Of a DNA stretch of 7,504 bases, positions 1 through 5,655 are shown piece by piece; the stretch's first letter is position 1; every line of letters starts with the position of its first letter. A program made the translations under genes and the position numbers. Source of the DNA: Thermomicrobiales bacterium (GTDB taxonomy: Bacteria > Chloroflexota > Chloroflexia > Thermomicrobiales > UBA6265); assembly GCA_025928535.1 (NCBI GenBank), contig JAICJJ010000121.1, positions 1 to 7,504 on the forward strand. The letters are read 5' to 3'. The notes beneath the pieces are model-generated. The model did no database searches. It was not told the origin of the DNA and saw only the letters and a program-made list of their open reading frames with translations.

Positions 1-54
1 CCGTTCCCTCGTCTACACGGTGGTCGGGCTGTTCCTGCCACGTCGTTGCGTCGC

Positions 55-60
55 ATTATA
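55..60 (-). promoter_or_regulatory. Possible -10 box of a leftward promoter
   Basis: Read on the minus strand this is a perfect TATAAT hexamer, rare by chance in such GC-rich DNA. It would drive a gene lying left of the window, divergent from mobA. No good -35 box is visible at 16-18 bp (the sequence there reads TGGCGC on the minus strand). On the plus strand the same bases give only a weak TTATAC-like box for mobA. Positions 1-93 hold no gene I can support. Confidence 0.3.
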
Positions 61-93
61 CCGGGGCGGCGCTCGTTGCGCCATGGAGGCTCG

Positions 94-837
94 ATGGCAG
101 CGAACGACTCAGCTCCGGATCAGGGCGCGGGCGGCGGACTCCCGCTCAGCGTCGGCGTGCTTGCCGGCGGCATGAGCACGCGAATGGGAACGGACAAGGC
201 GCTTTTGTCGTTAATCGACGGCGGACCACCGTTGCTGCAACTGGTCCTCGATCGGGTTCGGCCGCTGACGGACGATCTCTTCGTCATTGCGACCGACCGT
301 CCGGCCTATGAGCGATTCGCCGTTCGGCTCGTGCCGGACCGGCGCCCGGGCATGGGCACGCTGGGCGGCATCGCGACGGCGATCGCCGCGGCGCGGCATG
401 AATTCGTGCTGGTCGTAGCGTGCGACATGCCGCTGCTCTCGCGGCCGCTCTTGCGATTCATGCGCGATTTCTCCCGCGATTTCGACGTGTTGATCCCGGC
501 GCTCCCGGGCGAGAGTCGGCAGGGTCGCGGCATGGTCTTGCAGACGCTGCACGCGATCTACGGACGCCCCTGCCTCGCCCCGATCGAGCGCCGGCTCGAC
601 GCGGACAAGTTGCAGGTGATCGGCTTTTTCGATCAGGTTGCGGTGCGCGAATTGGATGAGGCCACGGTGCGGCGCTTCGACCCTGACTTGCGTTCGTTCG
701 TCAACGCCAATACGCCGCAGGCGGCCGAAACCGCGCGGCGGCTGCTGGCGGATGAAGCGTCGGCGGCCGGGAACCTTTTTGAACCGTCGTCGTCGCCTAT
801 ACTGGACGGGGCCAATCGAAAGGACGACCATGACTGA
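94..837 (+). CDS. mobA: Molybdenum cofactor guanylyltransferase MobA
   Basis: This is a 247-aa nucleotidyltransferase of the MobA family. These enzymes join GMP from GTP to molybdopterin cofactor to make the guanine dinucleotide form used by DMSO-reductase-type enzymes in the cytoplasm. The N-terminal signature LAGGMSTRMGTDKALL (residues 23-38) is the GTP-binding loop. GTLGGI (88-93) and VACDMPLL (108-115, with D111 as the likely metal ligand) follow, and FVNANTP (202-208) is the usual C-terminal asparagine motif. The length fits the family, with a slightly long tail of about 35 residues. ATG 94 is chosen because GGAGG lies at 85-89. An in-frame TTG at 46 would add 16 residues unlike the family and has no clear ribosome site. 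The 3' end overlaps the next gene by 8 nt, suggesting translational coupling. The related MocA (CMP transfer) cannot be fully excluded, but the motifs favour MobA. Confidence 0.9.
   Translation: MAANDSAPDQGAGGGLPLSVGVLAGGMSTRMGTDKALLSLIDGGPPLLQLVLDRVRPLTDDLFVIATDRPAYERFAVRLVPDRRPGMGTLGGIATAIAAARHEFVLVVACDMPLLSRPLLRFMRDFSRDFDVLIPALPGESRQGRGMVLQTLHAIYGRPCLAPIERRLDADKLQVIGFFDQVAVRELDEATVRRFDPDLRSFVNANTPQAAETARRLLADEASAAGNLFEPSSSPILDGANRKDDHD
798..803 (+). promoter_or_regulatory. Possible internal -10 box (TATACT) before the DUF1232 gene
   Basis: TATACT lies inside the mobA 3' end, 27 bp before the ATG of the next gene. The T-rich stretch at 775-781 sits at about -35 distance but matches TTGACA poorly. 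It could give the two downstream genes a promoter independent of mobA, with a short leader of about 20 nt. Confidence 0.3.
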
Positions 838-1219
838 CGACCACGTCAAATCGGCGTTCGCCGGCTCGGAAACATTGCTGGAACGAGACATGATCGACGA
901 GGTTCGGCTCGCCTGGCGGCTGTACCGCGATCCGCGTGTCAATTGGCTGAAAAACGCCGTTCCGATGTTTGCCTTGCTTTACTTTTTGTGGCCGATCGAC
1001 GTGCTGCCCGATTTCTTGCCGGGCGTCGGTCAACTGGACGATGTCGGCGTCGTCGTCGCCTGCGTGCTGCTGATGGTGCGGCTGCTGCCGAAGATCGCGC
1101 CGGCGTGGTTGATCGACGAGCATCTCGACGCGATGGGGCTGCGGCAGCGACGGACCGACCAATCGTCGACCGCGACTCCGGCCACGATTTTCGACGTGCC
1201 GTACCGCGTGCGCGAGTGA
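830..1219 (+). CDS. DUF1232 / YkvA-family small membrane protein
   Basis: This 129-aa protein carries the DUF1232 signature, seen as YFLWPIDVLPDFLPGVGQLD at residues 51-70 and followed by DVG. This is the family's typical aromatic-x-x-x-PID-x-x-PDF-x-P-x-x-G-x-x-DD core. Two hydrophobic stretches (about 42-58 and 72-88) flank it and suggest membrane association. The biochemical role of the family is not established, so no function is assigned. The start is ATG 830, with AAAGGA at 819-824 and a spacing of 5 nt. It overlaps the mobA stop by 8 nt, so the two genes are probably co-transcribed and translationally coupled. The charged N-terminus (residues 1-38) and the polar tail after residue 105 are not part of the domain. 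Confidence 0.88.
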   Translation: MTDDHVKSAFAGSETLLERDMIDEVRLAWRLYRDPRVNWLKNAVPMFALLYFLWPIDVLPDFLPGVGQLDDVGVVVACVLLMVRLLPKIAPAWLIDEHLDAMGLRQRRTDQSSTATPATIFDVPYRVRE

Positions 1220-1259
1220 GCGCAGGCGCGCCAGACAAGCGAATCGAATTGGGAGCAAC

Positions 1260-1592
1260 GTGAGCAATCCACAGCCGACCCGGACAGGGGGCAATCGACC
1301 GACCGCGCGGAAGCCGACGCGGGCGCAGTTGCGGGCGATGGAGGCGCGCAACGCAAGCGTCGGCGCACCCGTTGAAGTCGCCTCGACCGCGCCTGCGGCC
1401 CCGGTTCCGGCGACGCGTCGCCGAGCGCGAACGCAGCCCTCGGGCGGCCTGCTGCGCGGCGGCGCGCGGTCGCTGACGCTGACGCGCGCGCAGGAATACG
1501 CCTACATCATGGGCGATCTGCGGCGACTGCTGATTGTCGGCGGCATCCTGCTCGTCATCATGCTCGCGCTCCTGTTCGTCATCGAAGGGTAG
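1260..1592 (+). CDS. Small basic protein with a C-terminal membrane anchor
   Basis: This 110-aa protein is of unknown function. Residues 1-75 are polar, rich in Arg, Pro, Ala and Thr, and probably disordered, with a basic patch around 53-58 (RRRART). A short motif, LTRAQEYAYIMGDLRRL (74-90), leads into a single hydrophobic helix at about 90-108 that ends almost at the C-terminus. This is a tail-anchored layout with the basic part in the cytoplasm. The start is GTG 1260, preceded by GGGAG at 1251-1255, 4 nt away. It follows the DUF1232 stop by 40 nt on the same strand and is probably in the same transcript. The EYAYIxxDLRRL-plus-helix arrangement resembles small conserved proteins of Chloroflexota as I remember them, which is not evidence from this window. 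It meets a minus-strand gene tail to tail 59 bp downstream. Confidence 0.75.
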   Translation: MSNPQPTRTGGNRPTARKPTRAQLRAMEARNASVGAPVEVASTAPAAPVPATRRRARTQPSGGLLRGGARSLTLTRAQEYAYIMGDLRRLLIVGGILLVIMLALLFVIEG

Positions 1593-1612
1593 CGCCGCCA
1601 GCGACCCGTCGA

Positions 1613-1633
1613 CTCGTCTTCGCGAGCGACGAG
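1613..1633. terminator. Weak stem-loop between two convergent genes
   Basis: CTCGTC (1613-1618) pairs with GACGAG (1628-1633) around a 9-nt loop in the 59-bp gap between the two convergent stops. There is no T-tract on either strand, so a bidirectional terminator role rests on position only. Confidence 0.25.
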
Positions 1634-1651
1634 CAACCGGCGCGTCGCCGA

Positions 1652-2569
1652 TCACTCGACCGGCGGGAGCGCGCAGTACCAGTCGTGCACCTGACAGGCG
1701 TGCTCGTCCATGGCGCGTACGGCCGTGCGCGCCGCCTCCATGTCGGCCGGCGAAAGCGTCGTCGAATCCAGCAGATGCAGACGTTCGCCGCGCTTCGTAT
1801 TCGCCGAGACGCGAACGAGCCCTGTTCCTGGCGCGTTGAACTTGAGCTGGAACTGGTGGAGTGAGTCGAGCGGGCTCCACTCTTGGGTCACCACGAGGGA
1901 GTCAAACGATCCAGCCGGCACGCGGGTCCTCGCGTCCGTCTTGATGATCTGCGCGCAGTCGAGGAAGCCGACATCGGGCGCGTTGGCGTTGGGAAATGGC
2001 GGATCGCCGACTTTCGGATCGCCCGGCATCTGAATGCCCGCTTCCGACCCCGCGTGATCGATGATCCAGGTGTCGGGCGCGCCGGAGAATTTCCCGTGCT
2101 TATACACCTCCGGATATTCGCCGAGCAGCCATACGTTGCCCGCGTCGTCCTGGGCGAAGAATGCAAGTTCAGCTTCCTGAATCCGACCCTGGCTGAAATC
2201 CTGATCCCAGATGACGAGCGTTTTCACGCCCCCCATCGTCTTGGTCAGGTCCGTGACCGTGAACAGTTCGTGATGGCGCTTGAAGTCGGCGCGCCCTTTC
2301 AGGCTCAACTGCATGCCAGGGATCAGGGGGAAGTACTGATTGTCGATCGTCGTGGGATCGGCGAAGTCGACCGCGTTGAACGGTATGGCGGCGCATGTCG
2401 CAGGGAGCGACGGCCCGGACGCGGTCGAAGCAGTCCCGTCGATCGCGCCGTTGAAGAGGGCGCCGCTCAGCAAGAGCGCGACGGGCGCGATCAACTGGGG
2501 CGGAACAAAACGGCTCCGCCATTTTCGGAAACTCCTGCTCCAAGAGAACTCCGACGGATGGGTGGCCAT
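1652..2569 (-). CDS. Exported protein of unknown function
   Basis: This is a 305-aa protein. The N-terminus has a basic stretch (residues 13-20, including RKWRSR) followed by a hydrophobic segment at about 24-43, typical of a signal peptide or signal anchor, so the body should lie outside the membrane. The mature part begins near 50-60. It has features I associate with a widespread uncharacterised family: NQYFPLIPGMQLSL (77-90), a TVTDLTKTMGGVKTLVI block (104-120), and FFAQDDAGNVWLLGEY (137-152), where an acidic-aromatic 'AQD-GNVW-GE' motif is prominent. Cysteines at 59, 205, 292 and 299 could form disulfides. The start is ATG 2569, with a near-perfect AAGGAGG 5 nt upstream (minus strand, 2575-2581). 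A TTG at 2590 is less likely because it lies upstream of this site. The gene stands alone, convergent with the mobA group. No catalytic residues or substrate can be named. Confidence 0.82.
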   Translation of the reverse strand: MATHPSEFSWSRSFRKWRSRFVPPQLIAPVALLLSGALFNGAIDGTASTASGPSLPATCAAIPFNAVDFADPTTIDNQYFPLIPGMQLSLKGRADFKRHHELFTVTDLTKTMGGVKTLVIWDQDFSQGRIQEAELAFFAQDDAGNVWLLGEYPEVYKHGKFSGAPDTWIIDHAGSEAGIQMPGDPKVGDPPFPNANAPDVGFLDCAQIIKTDARTRVPAGSFDSLVVTQEWSPLDSLHQFQLKFNAPGTGLVRVSANTKRGERLHLLDSTTLSPADMEAARTAVRAMDEHACQVHDWYCALPPVE

Positions 2570-2695
2570 GGGACCCTCCTTCTTTCGCAACGTCGCGTAG
2601 TCGGGGAGGTCCTGATTCGGGGGTGAGCCTCCTTTTCGAGCGGCTGCCGGACGATCGCCAACCAGGTCGCGGGTGCAGCGCGTCGCCGCCTCGGC

Positions 2696-2728
2696 AAGGA
2701 CTCGGAATCGGGAAGGCGTCGAGTCCTT
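2696..2728 (-). repeat. 9-bp inverted repeat in the leader of the exported-protein gene
   Basis: AAGGACTCG (2696-2704) and CGAGTCCTT (2720-2728) are perfect complements around a 15-nt loop. In the minus-strand transcript they would form a 5' stem-loop about 130 nt ahead of the ATG at 2569. It may stabilise the mRNA, or be a protein-binding palindrome in DNA. No riboswitch consensus was recognised. Confidence 0.5.
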
Positions 2729-2734
2729 CGGGAG

Positions 2735-2740
2735 AGTATC
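2735..2740 (-). promoter_or_regulatory. Possible -10 box for the exported-protein gene
   Basis: The minus strand reads GATACT, a 4 of 6 match to TATAAT. Its predicted start site falls near 2728, exactly where the 2696-2728 stem-loop begins. No convincing -35 box is seen. The resulting leader would be about 160 nt. Confidence 0.25.
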
Positions 2741-2908
2741 GAGGTGAGTTGCGCTTCGTTGATATCACGGATCGCCGCCGCTGGCTACCTCCGCGGCGCC
2801 GTTTGCGGAGTCGGTCTTGGCGCCCGCTGTCGTCGCGCGCCGCTCGATTGTGCAAATGGGGCGCGATTCAGCAGGGCATCGTGGGTGCCGCAGGGCCACG
2901 AGAAGCAC

Positions 2909-2935
2909 GACGCCGGCCAAAATCGAGCCGGCGTC
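2909..2935 (-). terminator. GC-rich stem-loop downstream of the TPR gene
   Basis: GACGCCGGC (2909-2917) pairs with GCCGGCGTC (2927-2935) over a 9-nt loop, a 9-bp stem with no mismatch. It lies 114 nt beyond the TPR-gene stop, in the direction of transcription. What follows on the minus strand (GTGCTTCTCG) is only slightly T-rich, so this is a structural candidate for transcript ending or 3'-end protection rather than a classical terminator. Confidence 0.35.
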
Positions 2936-3048
2936 CGTGTCTCAGTTCCCTGTGGGGAAAGCAGCGATTCAATCGTTGCGGGTGGCGGCGGACCGTCGAG
3001 ACGCCGCGACTTTGCCGCCCGGTCTGCGCGGGACGCCGAAATCCCGAG

Positions 3049-3900
3049 TCAGATCGACGTTTCTTCCTCGTCGACAACGGGAATCGAGTCTTCCAGGGCG
3101 GCGTCGTCCGTCTCGTTCGACTCTTCCTCGTCGGCTTCGGACGCAGCCGTTTCGTCGATGTCTTCGTCGTCGTCTTCATCGAGGAAGAGAAAATCGGATT
3201 CGTCGCGCTGGCGGAGCAGGTCGCGCTCCCGCATGTAGGTGCGCGAGGTGATCTGGCGCGGGAACGACACGGTGCTGCCGAGCGACGGTTCATGATACGA
3301 CTCGCGCAGGATGACGCGCAGGCTTTGCCCGGAGAGCCCGAGCGCATACGCTTCGTAGCGGTTGCCCTTGGCCATCAACTCGAGGACGCGGCCGGCGGTG
3401 ACCGCCTCGATTTCGCCAAGGAGCGCCCCATCGCGTCGTTTCACGAGCAGGCGATCGCCATCGGCGACGAGCTCGAGTTGTTCGCCAGGGAGCACTTCCG
3501 CCAGCAGGCCAGCGTCGGCGGGATTGATCAACTCGTCGACCCAGGTCTTGCCGACTTCTTCGATGAAGACGGTCGTGCGGGGCATCGAAGTCGGCTCCAT
3601 CGCCGCTTCCGGCACGGCGCCGGCGCGATGGCGCAGCTGGTCGAGCCGCTGCAAGTTGCGGCGGGCGATGAGGTTCGCCGGATCGACCCGCAGCGACTCA
3701 CGATAGGCGTCGGCCGCTTCGTCGAAGCGTTGCAACGCGAGATAGGCGCGGCCAAGCCGGTTGTACGCTTCCGCGTCTTTGTGGAGATGCTCGAGAATTT
3801 CGCGGTTGAGCCCGATCGCGTCTTCCCACCGCGCATCGAGTGCGGCCTGGTTCGCGTCGTCGACGAGTGTTCGCCTGGTTGTCTGATGCCGTTGCGCCAC
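3049..3900 (-). CDS. TPR protein with a central beta-rich domain and an acidic tail
   Basis: This 283-aa protein has three parts. Residues about 12-80 form two tetratricopeptide repeats: the first spans NQAALDARWEDAIGLNREIL (17-36), and the second includes AYNRLGRAYLALQRFDEAAD (45-64) with the usual A/G/Y/F/A/P positions ending in VDP (72-74). Residues about 110-215 look like a beta-rich domain, with GDRLLVKRRDGALLGEIEA (148-166), GNRYEAYAL (179-187) and LRVILRESYHEPS (194-206). This recalls a HIRAN-like or small barrel fold, but that is only a guess. Residues 232-283 are a strongly acidic, probably disordered tail (for example DEDDDEDIDE at 241-250). There is no signal peptide, so it should be cytoplasmic. 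GTG 3900 is chosen because GAGAGGG lies upstream, about 10 nt away. GTG 3960 has no ribosome site, and longer starts would run into miaB. It begins 61 nt after the miaB stop on the same strand, probably in one transcript. Its role is unknown; TPRs suggest binding of a protein partner. Confidence 0.83.
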   Translation of the reverse strand: MAQRHQTTRRTLVDDANQAALDARWEDAIGLNREILEHLHKDAEAYNRLGRAYLALQRFDEAADAYRESLRVDPANLIARRNLQRLDQLRHRAGAVPEAAMEPTSMPRTTVFIEEVGKTWVDELINPADAGLLAEVLPGEQLELVADGDRLLVKRRDGALLGEIEAVTAGRVLELMAKGNRYEAYALGLSGQSLRVILRESYHEPSLGSTVSFPRQITSRTYMRERDLLRQRDESDFLFLDEDDDEDIDETAASEADEEESNETDDAALEDSIPVVDEEETSI

Positions 3901-3961
3901 GCGTGAACTGCCCTCTCTTCGTTCGCTCGCCGGATTGTCGATCCCGGCGGCCTGCGTCACT

Positions 3962-5323
3962 TCAGCGTGGGGAACCGATCGGCTCCCCGATGAGATACCA
4001 CGGGCTGGTTTGCGTGATCCTGACGTCGACAAGTTTGCCGAGCAGATCGCGCTGATCGTCGAAATGGATGAGCGTGTTGCCACGCGACCGGCCGGTCCAG
4101 CGTCCTTTCGCCTTGCCTTCGACGAGAATCTCCTCGACGGACCCAAGCCGGCTGGCGTTCCGCTCGGTCAGGAGTCGTTCCTGGAGTTGTTCGAGCGCGT
4201 GGTGGCGCCGCCATTTTTCTTCGTGCGGCACGTCGTCGTCCCAGCGGGCCGAGAGCGTGCCGGGTCGCGGCGAATACATCGCCAGATGGACCTTGTCGCA
4301 AACCGTCGCGTCCAGCAGGTCGTACGTCTGCTGGAACTGCTCGTCGGTTTCTCCCGGAAAGCCGACGATGATGTCGGTGGCGATGGTGACGCCTGGCATC
4401 CGCTCGCGAGTGTAGGCGATGCGGTCGGCCCAATATTCGCGGGTGTAGGTGCGACGCATCCGCCGCAGCACCTCGTTGTCGCCGGCCTGGACCGGCAGGT
4501 TCATGTGCTCGCAGACGGACGGAAGATCCGCCATCGCGTCGATGATCTCGTCCGCCATGTATTTCGGATGCGACGTCAGGAACCGCAGCCGATCGAGACC
4601 CGGCACGGCGTCGACGGCGCGCAGCAGATCGGCCAGCCCCGGCCGGTCGGGCAAATCATGCCCGTAGGCGTTGACGGTCTGCCCGAGCAGGGTGACTTCG
4701 CGCGCGCCGCGGCTGACGACCGTTTCCACCTCGCGGACGATGTCGGCGACCGGACGACTCCGCTCCTTGCCGCGCCGGTAGGGCACGATGCAGTAGGAGC
4801 AGAGAAAATTGCAGCCGTAGATGATCGGGATGAAGGCGGTGACGCCGGCTGTGTCGGCCGTCTCCGGCTGGTAATAGTGCGGCAGTTGCTGGAGATCGTC
4901 GTCGAATTCGGCGATTTCGGGCGCGATGCGCTCGAGCGCCGAAAAATCGGACGGGTCGAAAAAGAGATCGACGTGCGGAAAGCGCTTGCGCAGCGCGTCT
5001 TGCTGGTTCGTCACCATGCAGCCGGTCAGCACGACGAAGACATCGGGCCGCTGCCGCTTCAGGCGGACGAGTGAGTTCAACTTGCCCGCGACCTTGTCTT
5101 CGGCGGCTTGCCGAACGACACAGGAATTGAGCACGACGATGTCCGCTTCGTCTTCGGCGTCGGTTGAGCGGTACCCGGCTTCCTGCAGCAACGCGGCGAT
5201 CTTGGCGCTGTCGGCCTCGTTCATCTGGCAGCCGATCGTCCAGATGTGGAACCGCTTGCCATTGGACGCCAGCGGCTGCGGCGACGCCGAGGGTCGAAGC
5301 GGGATGATCGGTTTGAACGACAT
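3962..5323 (-). CDS. miaB: tRNA-2-methylthio-N6-dimethylallyladenosine synthase MiaB
   Basis: This is a complete radical-SAM methylthiotransferase of 453 aa, the usual length. It adds a methylthio group to C2 of i6A37 in tRNAs reading UNN codons, using SAM and two 4Fe-4S clusters in the cytoplasm. The N-terminal cluster-binding domain has Cys32 (GCQMNEADS), Cys68 (LNSCVVRQ) and Cys102 (TGCMVTNQ). The radical-SAM motif is GCNFLCSYCIVPYRRGKERS (170-189), with Cys171, Cys175 and Cys178. Further MiaB-type motifs are LGQTVNAYG (213-221), HMNLPVQAGDNEVL (273-286) and DIIVGFPGETDEQF (317-330). A TRAM RNA-binding domain covers about 388-449. ATG 5323 fits the family start, with GAGG at 5334-5337 on the minus strand, 10 nt away. 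The frame stays open upstream to 5557, but those residues match nothing and cross the promoter. The RimO and MtaB branches are less likely given the PVQAGDNEVL and GKERS patterns. The tRNA prenyltransferase gene miaA, its partner, is not in the window. Confidence 0.96.
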   Translation of the reverse strand: MSFKPIIPLRPSASPQPLASNGKRFHIWTIGCQMNEADSAKIAALLQEAGYRSTDAEDEADIVVLNSCVVRQAAEDKVAGKLNSLVRLKRQRPDVFVVLTGCMVTNQQDALRKRFPHVDLFFDPSDFSALERIAPEIAEFDDDLQQLPHYYQPETADTAGVTAFIPIIYGCNFLCSYCIVPYRRGKERSRPVADIVREVETVVSRGAREVTLLGQTVNAYGHDLPDRPGLADLLRAVDAVPGLDRLRFLTSHPKYMADEIIDAMADLPSVCEHMNLPVQAGDNEVLRRMRRTYTREYWADRIAYTRERMPGVTIATDIIVGFPGETDEQFQQTYDLLDATVCDKVHLAMYSPRPGTLSARWDDDVPHEEKWRRHHALEQLQERLLTERNASRLGSVEEILVEGKAKGRWTGRSRGNTLIHFDDQRDLLGKLVDVRITQTSPWYLIGEPIGSPR

Positions 5324-5372
5324 CGCGGCGAAACCTCGAACTGACTGAATCGTGAAATCGTGCGGCTGTACG

Positions 5373-5400
5373 GGACATGCCACGATCACCGCGCATGTCC
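5373..5400 (-). repeat. 8-bp inverted repeat in the miaB leader
   Basis: GGACATGC (5373-5380) and GCATGTCC (5393-5400) are perfect complements around a 12-nt loop. The stem begins about 5 nt after the inferred miaB start site, so the miaB mRNA would begin with a stem-loop. Nearby, AATCGTG is repeated at 5348-5354 and 5356-5362. Confidence 0.5.
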
Positions 5401-5411
5401 GACGGTCCTTC

Positions 5412-5417
5412 AGTATA
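5412..5417 (-). promoter_or_regulatory. Likely -10 box of the miaB promoter
   Basis: The minus strand reads TATACT, 89 bp upstream of the miaB ATG, in otherwise very GC-rich DNA. The -35 region (about 5435-5441) is a poor match. The predicted start near 5405 gives a leader of about 80 nt that carries the 5373-5400 stem-loop. Confidence 0.45.
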
Positions 5418-5489
5418 CAACGCCGCCGGCGCACGGCCGAGTGCGAGAATTCGGCCGCGCGCCGGGAGGGGTCGAGGGGTCGTGTCTGA

Positions 5490-5518
5490 TAGACAACCCC
5501 TGGCGTCATTGCTAGAAT
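5490..5518 (+). promoter_or_regulatory. Sigma-70-type promoter with extended -10 for the twin-cysteine gene
   Basis: The -35 box TAGACA (5490-5495, one mismatch from TTGACA) is separated by 17 bp from the -10 box TAGAAT (5513-5518). The latter is preceded by TGC (5510-5512), giving an extended -10. This is the best promoter in the window. The start site should fall near 5525, about 130 nt before ATG 5656. It lies back to back with the miaB promoter, about 95 bp apart. Confidence 0.65.
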
Positions 5519-5525
5519 GCGGGCC

Positions 5526-5543
5526 GAGGCGACGGAACGCCTC
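5526..5543 (+). repeat. Stem-loop at the predicted 5' end of the twin-cysteine mRNA
   Basis: GAGGCG (5526-5531) and CGCCTC (5538-5543) pair over the 6-nt loop ACGGAA, starting right at the predicted transcription start. A 5' hairpin of this kind often protects an mRNA. The remaining leader to 5655 shows no riboswitch motif I recognise. Confidence 0.4.
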
Positions 5544-5655
5544 ACCCCCAGGAGCAAGGCCGCGTTACTTCCCCGGCACGTCGCTTCGCCGCACCGCGGG
5601 AGGCGATGCGGTTCGTGGGCGAGCCGGCGCGCGATCGGGCCAAGGCGAGGATGCG

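Larger units (their letters stand above)
2570..3048. other. Intergenic region without a convincing gene
   Basis: This gap of about 480 bp lies between two leftward genes. Reading frames exist in several phases, but only as expected from high GC content. None has a ribosome site, family motif or plausible composition. It contains short inverted repeats: 2696-2728, 2789-2810 (CTCCGC/GCGGAG), 2909-2935, 2946-2959 (TTCCC/GGGAA) and 3029-3046 (CGGGA/TCCCG). It should hold the end of the TPR-gene transcript and the promoter and leader of the exported-protein gene. Confidence 0.6.

Noticed and set aside
46..93. Upstream TTG start for mobA
   Set aside because: It adds 16 residues not seen before the GTP-binding loop in the family, while ATG 94 has GGAGG 4 nt upstream.
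939..1880. 313-codon minus-strand open frame across the DUF1232 and tail-anchored genes
   Set aside because: It conflicts with three better supported genes and is dominated by Arg/Ala/Pro.
2623..3906. 427-codon plus-strand open frame over the intergenic gap and the TPR gene
   Set aside because: It lies antisense to the TPR gene, has arginine-rich composition typical of GC-rich shadow frames, no ribosome site and no motif.
3901..4146. Longer starts for the TPR gene, overlapping the miaB 3' end
   Set aside because: No ribosome site and no TPR-like sequence there; GTG 3900 has GAGAGGG upstream.
3935..5074. 379-codon plus-strand open frame opposite miaB
   Set aside because: It is the complement of miaB, which has full family motifs; its own translation shows no recognisable domain.
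5324..5557. N-terminal extension of miaB
   Set aside because: It would run over the miaB -10 box and the divergent promoter, and the residues match nothing in the family.
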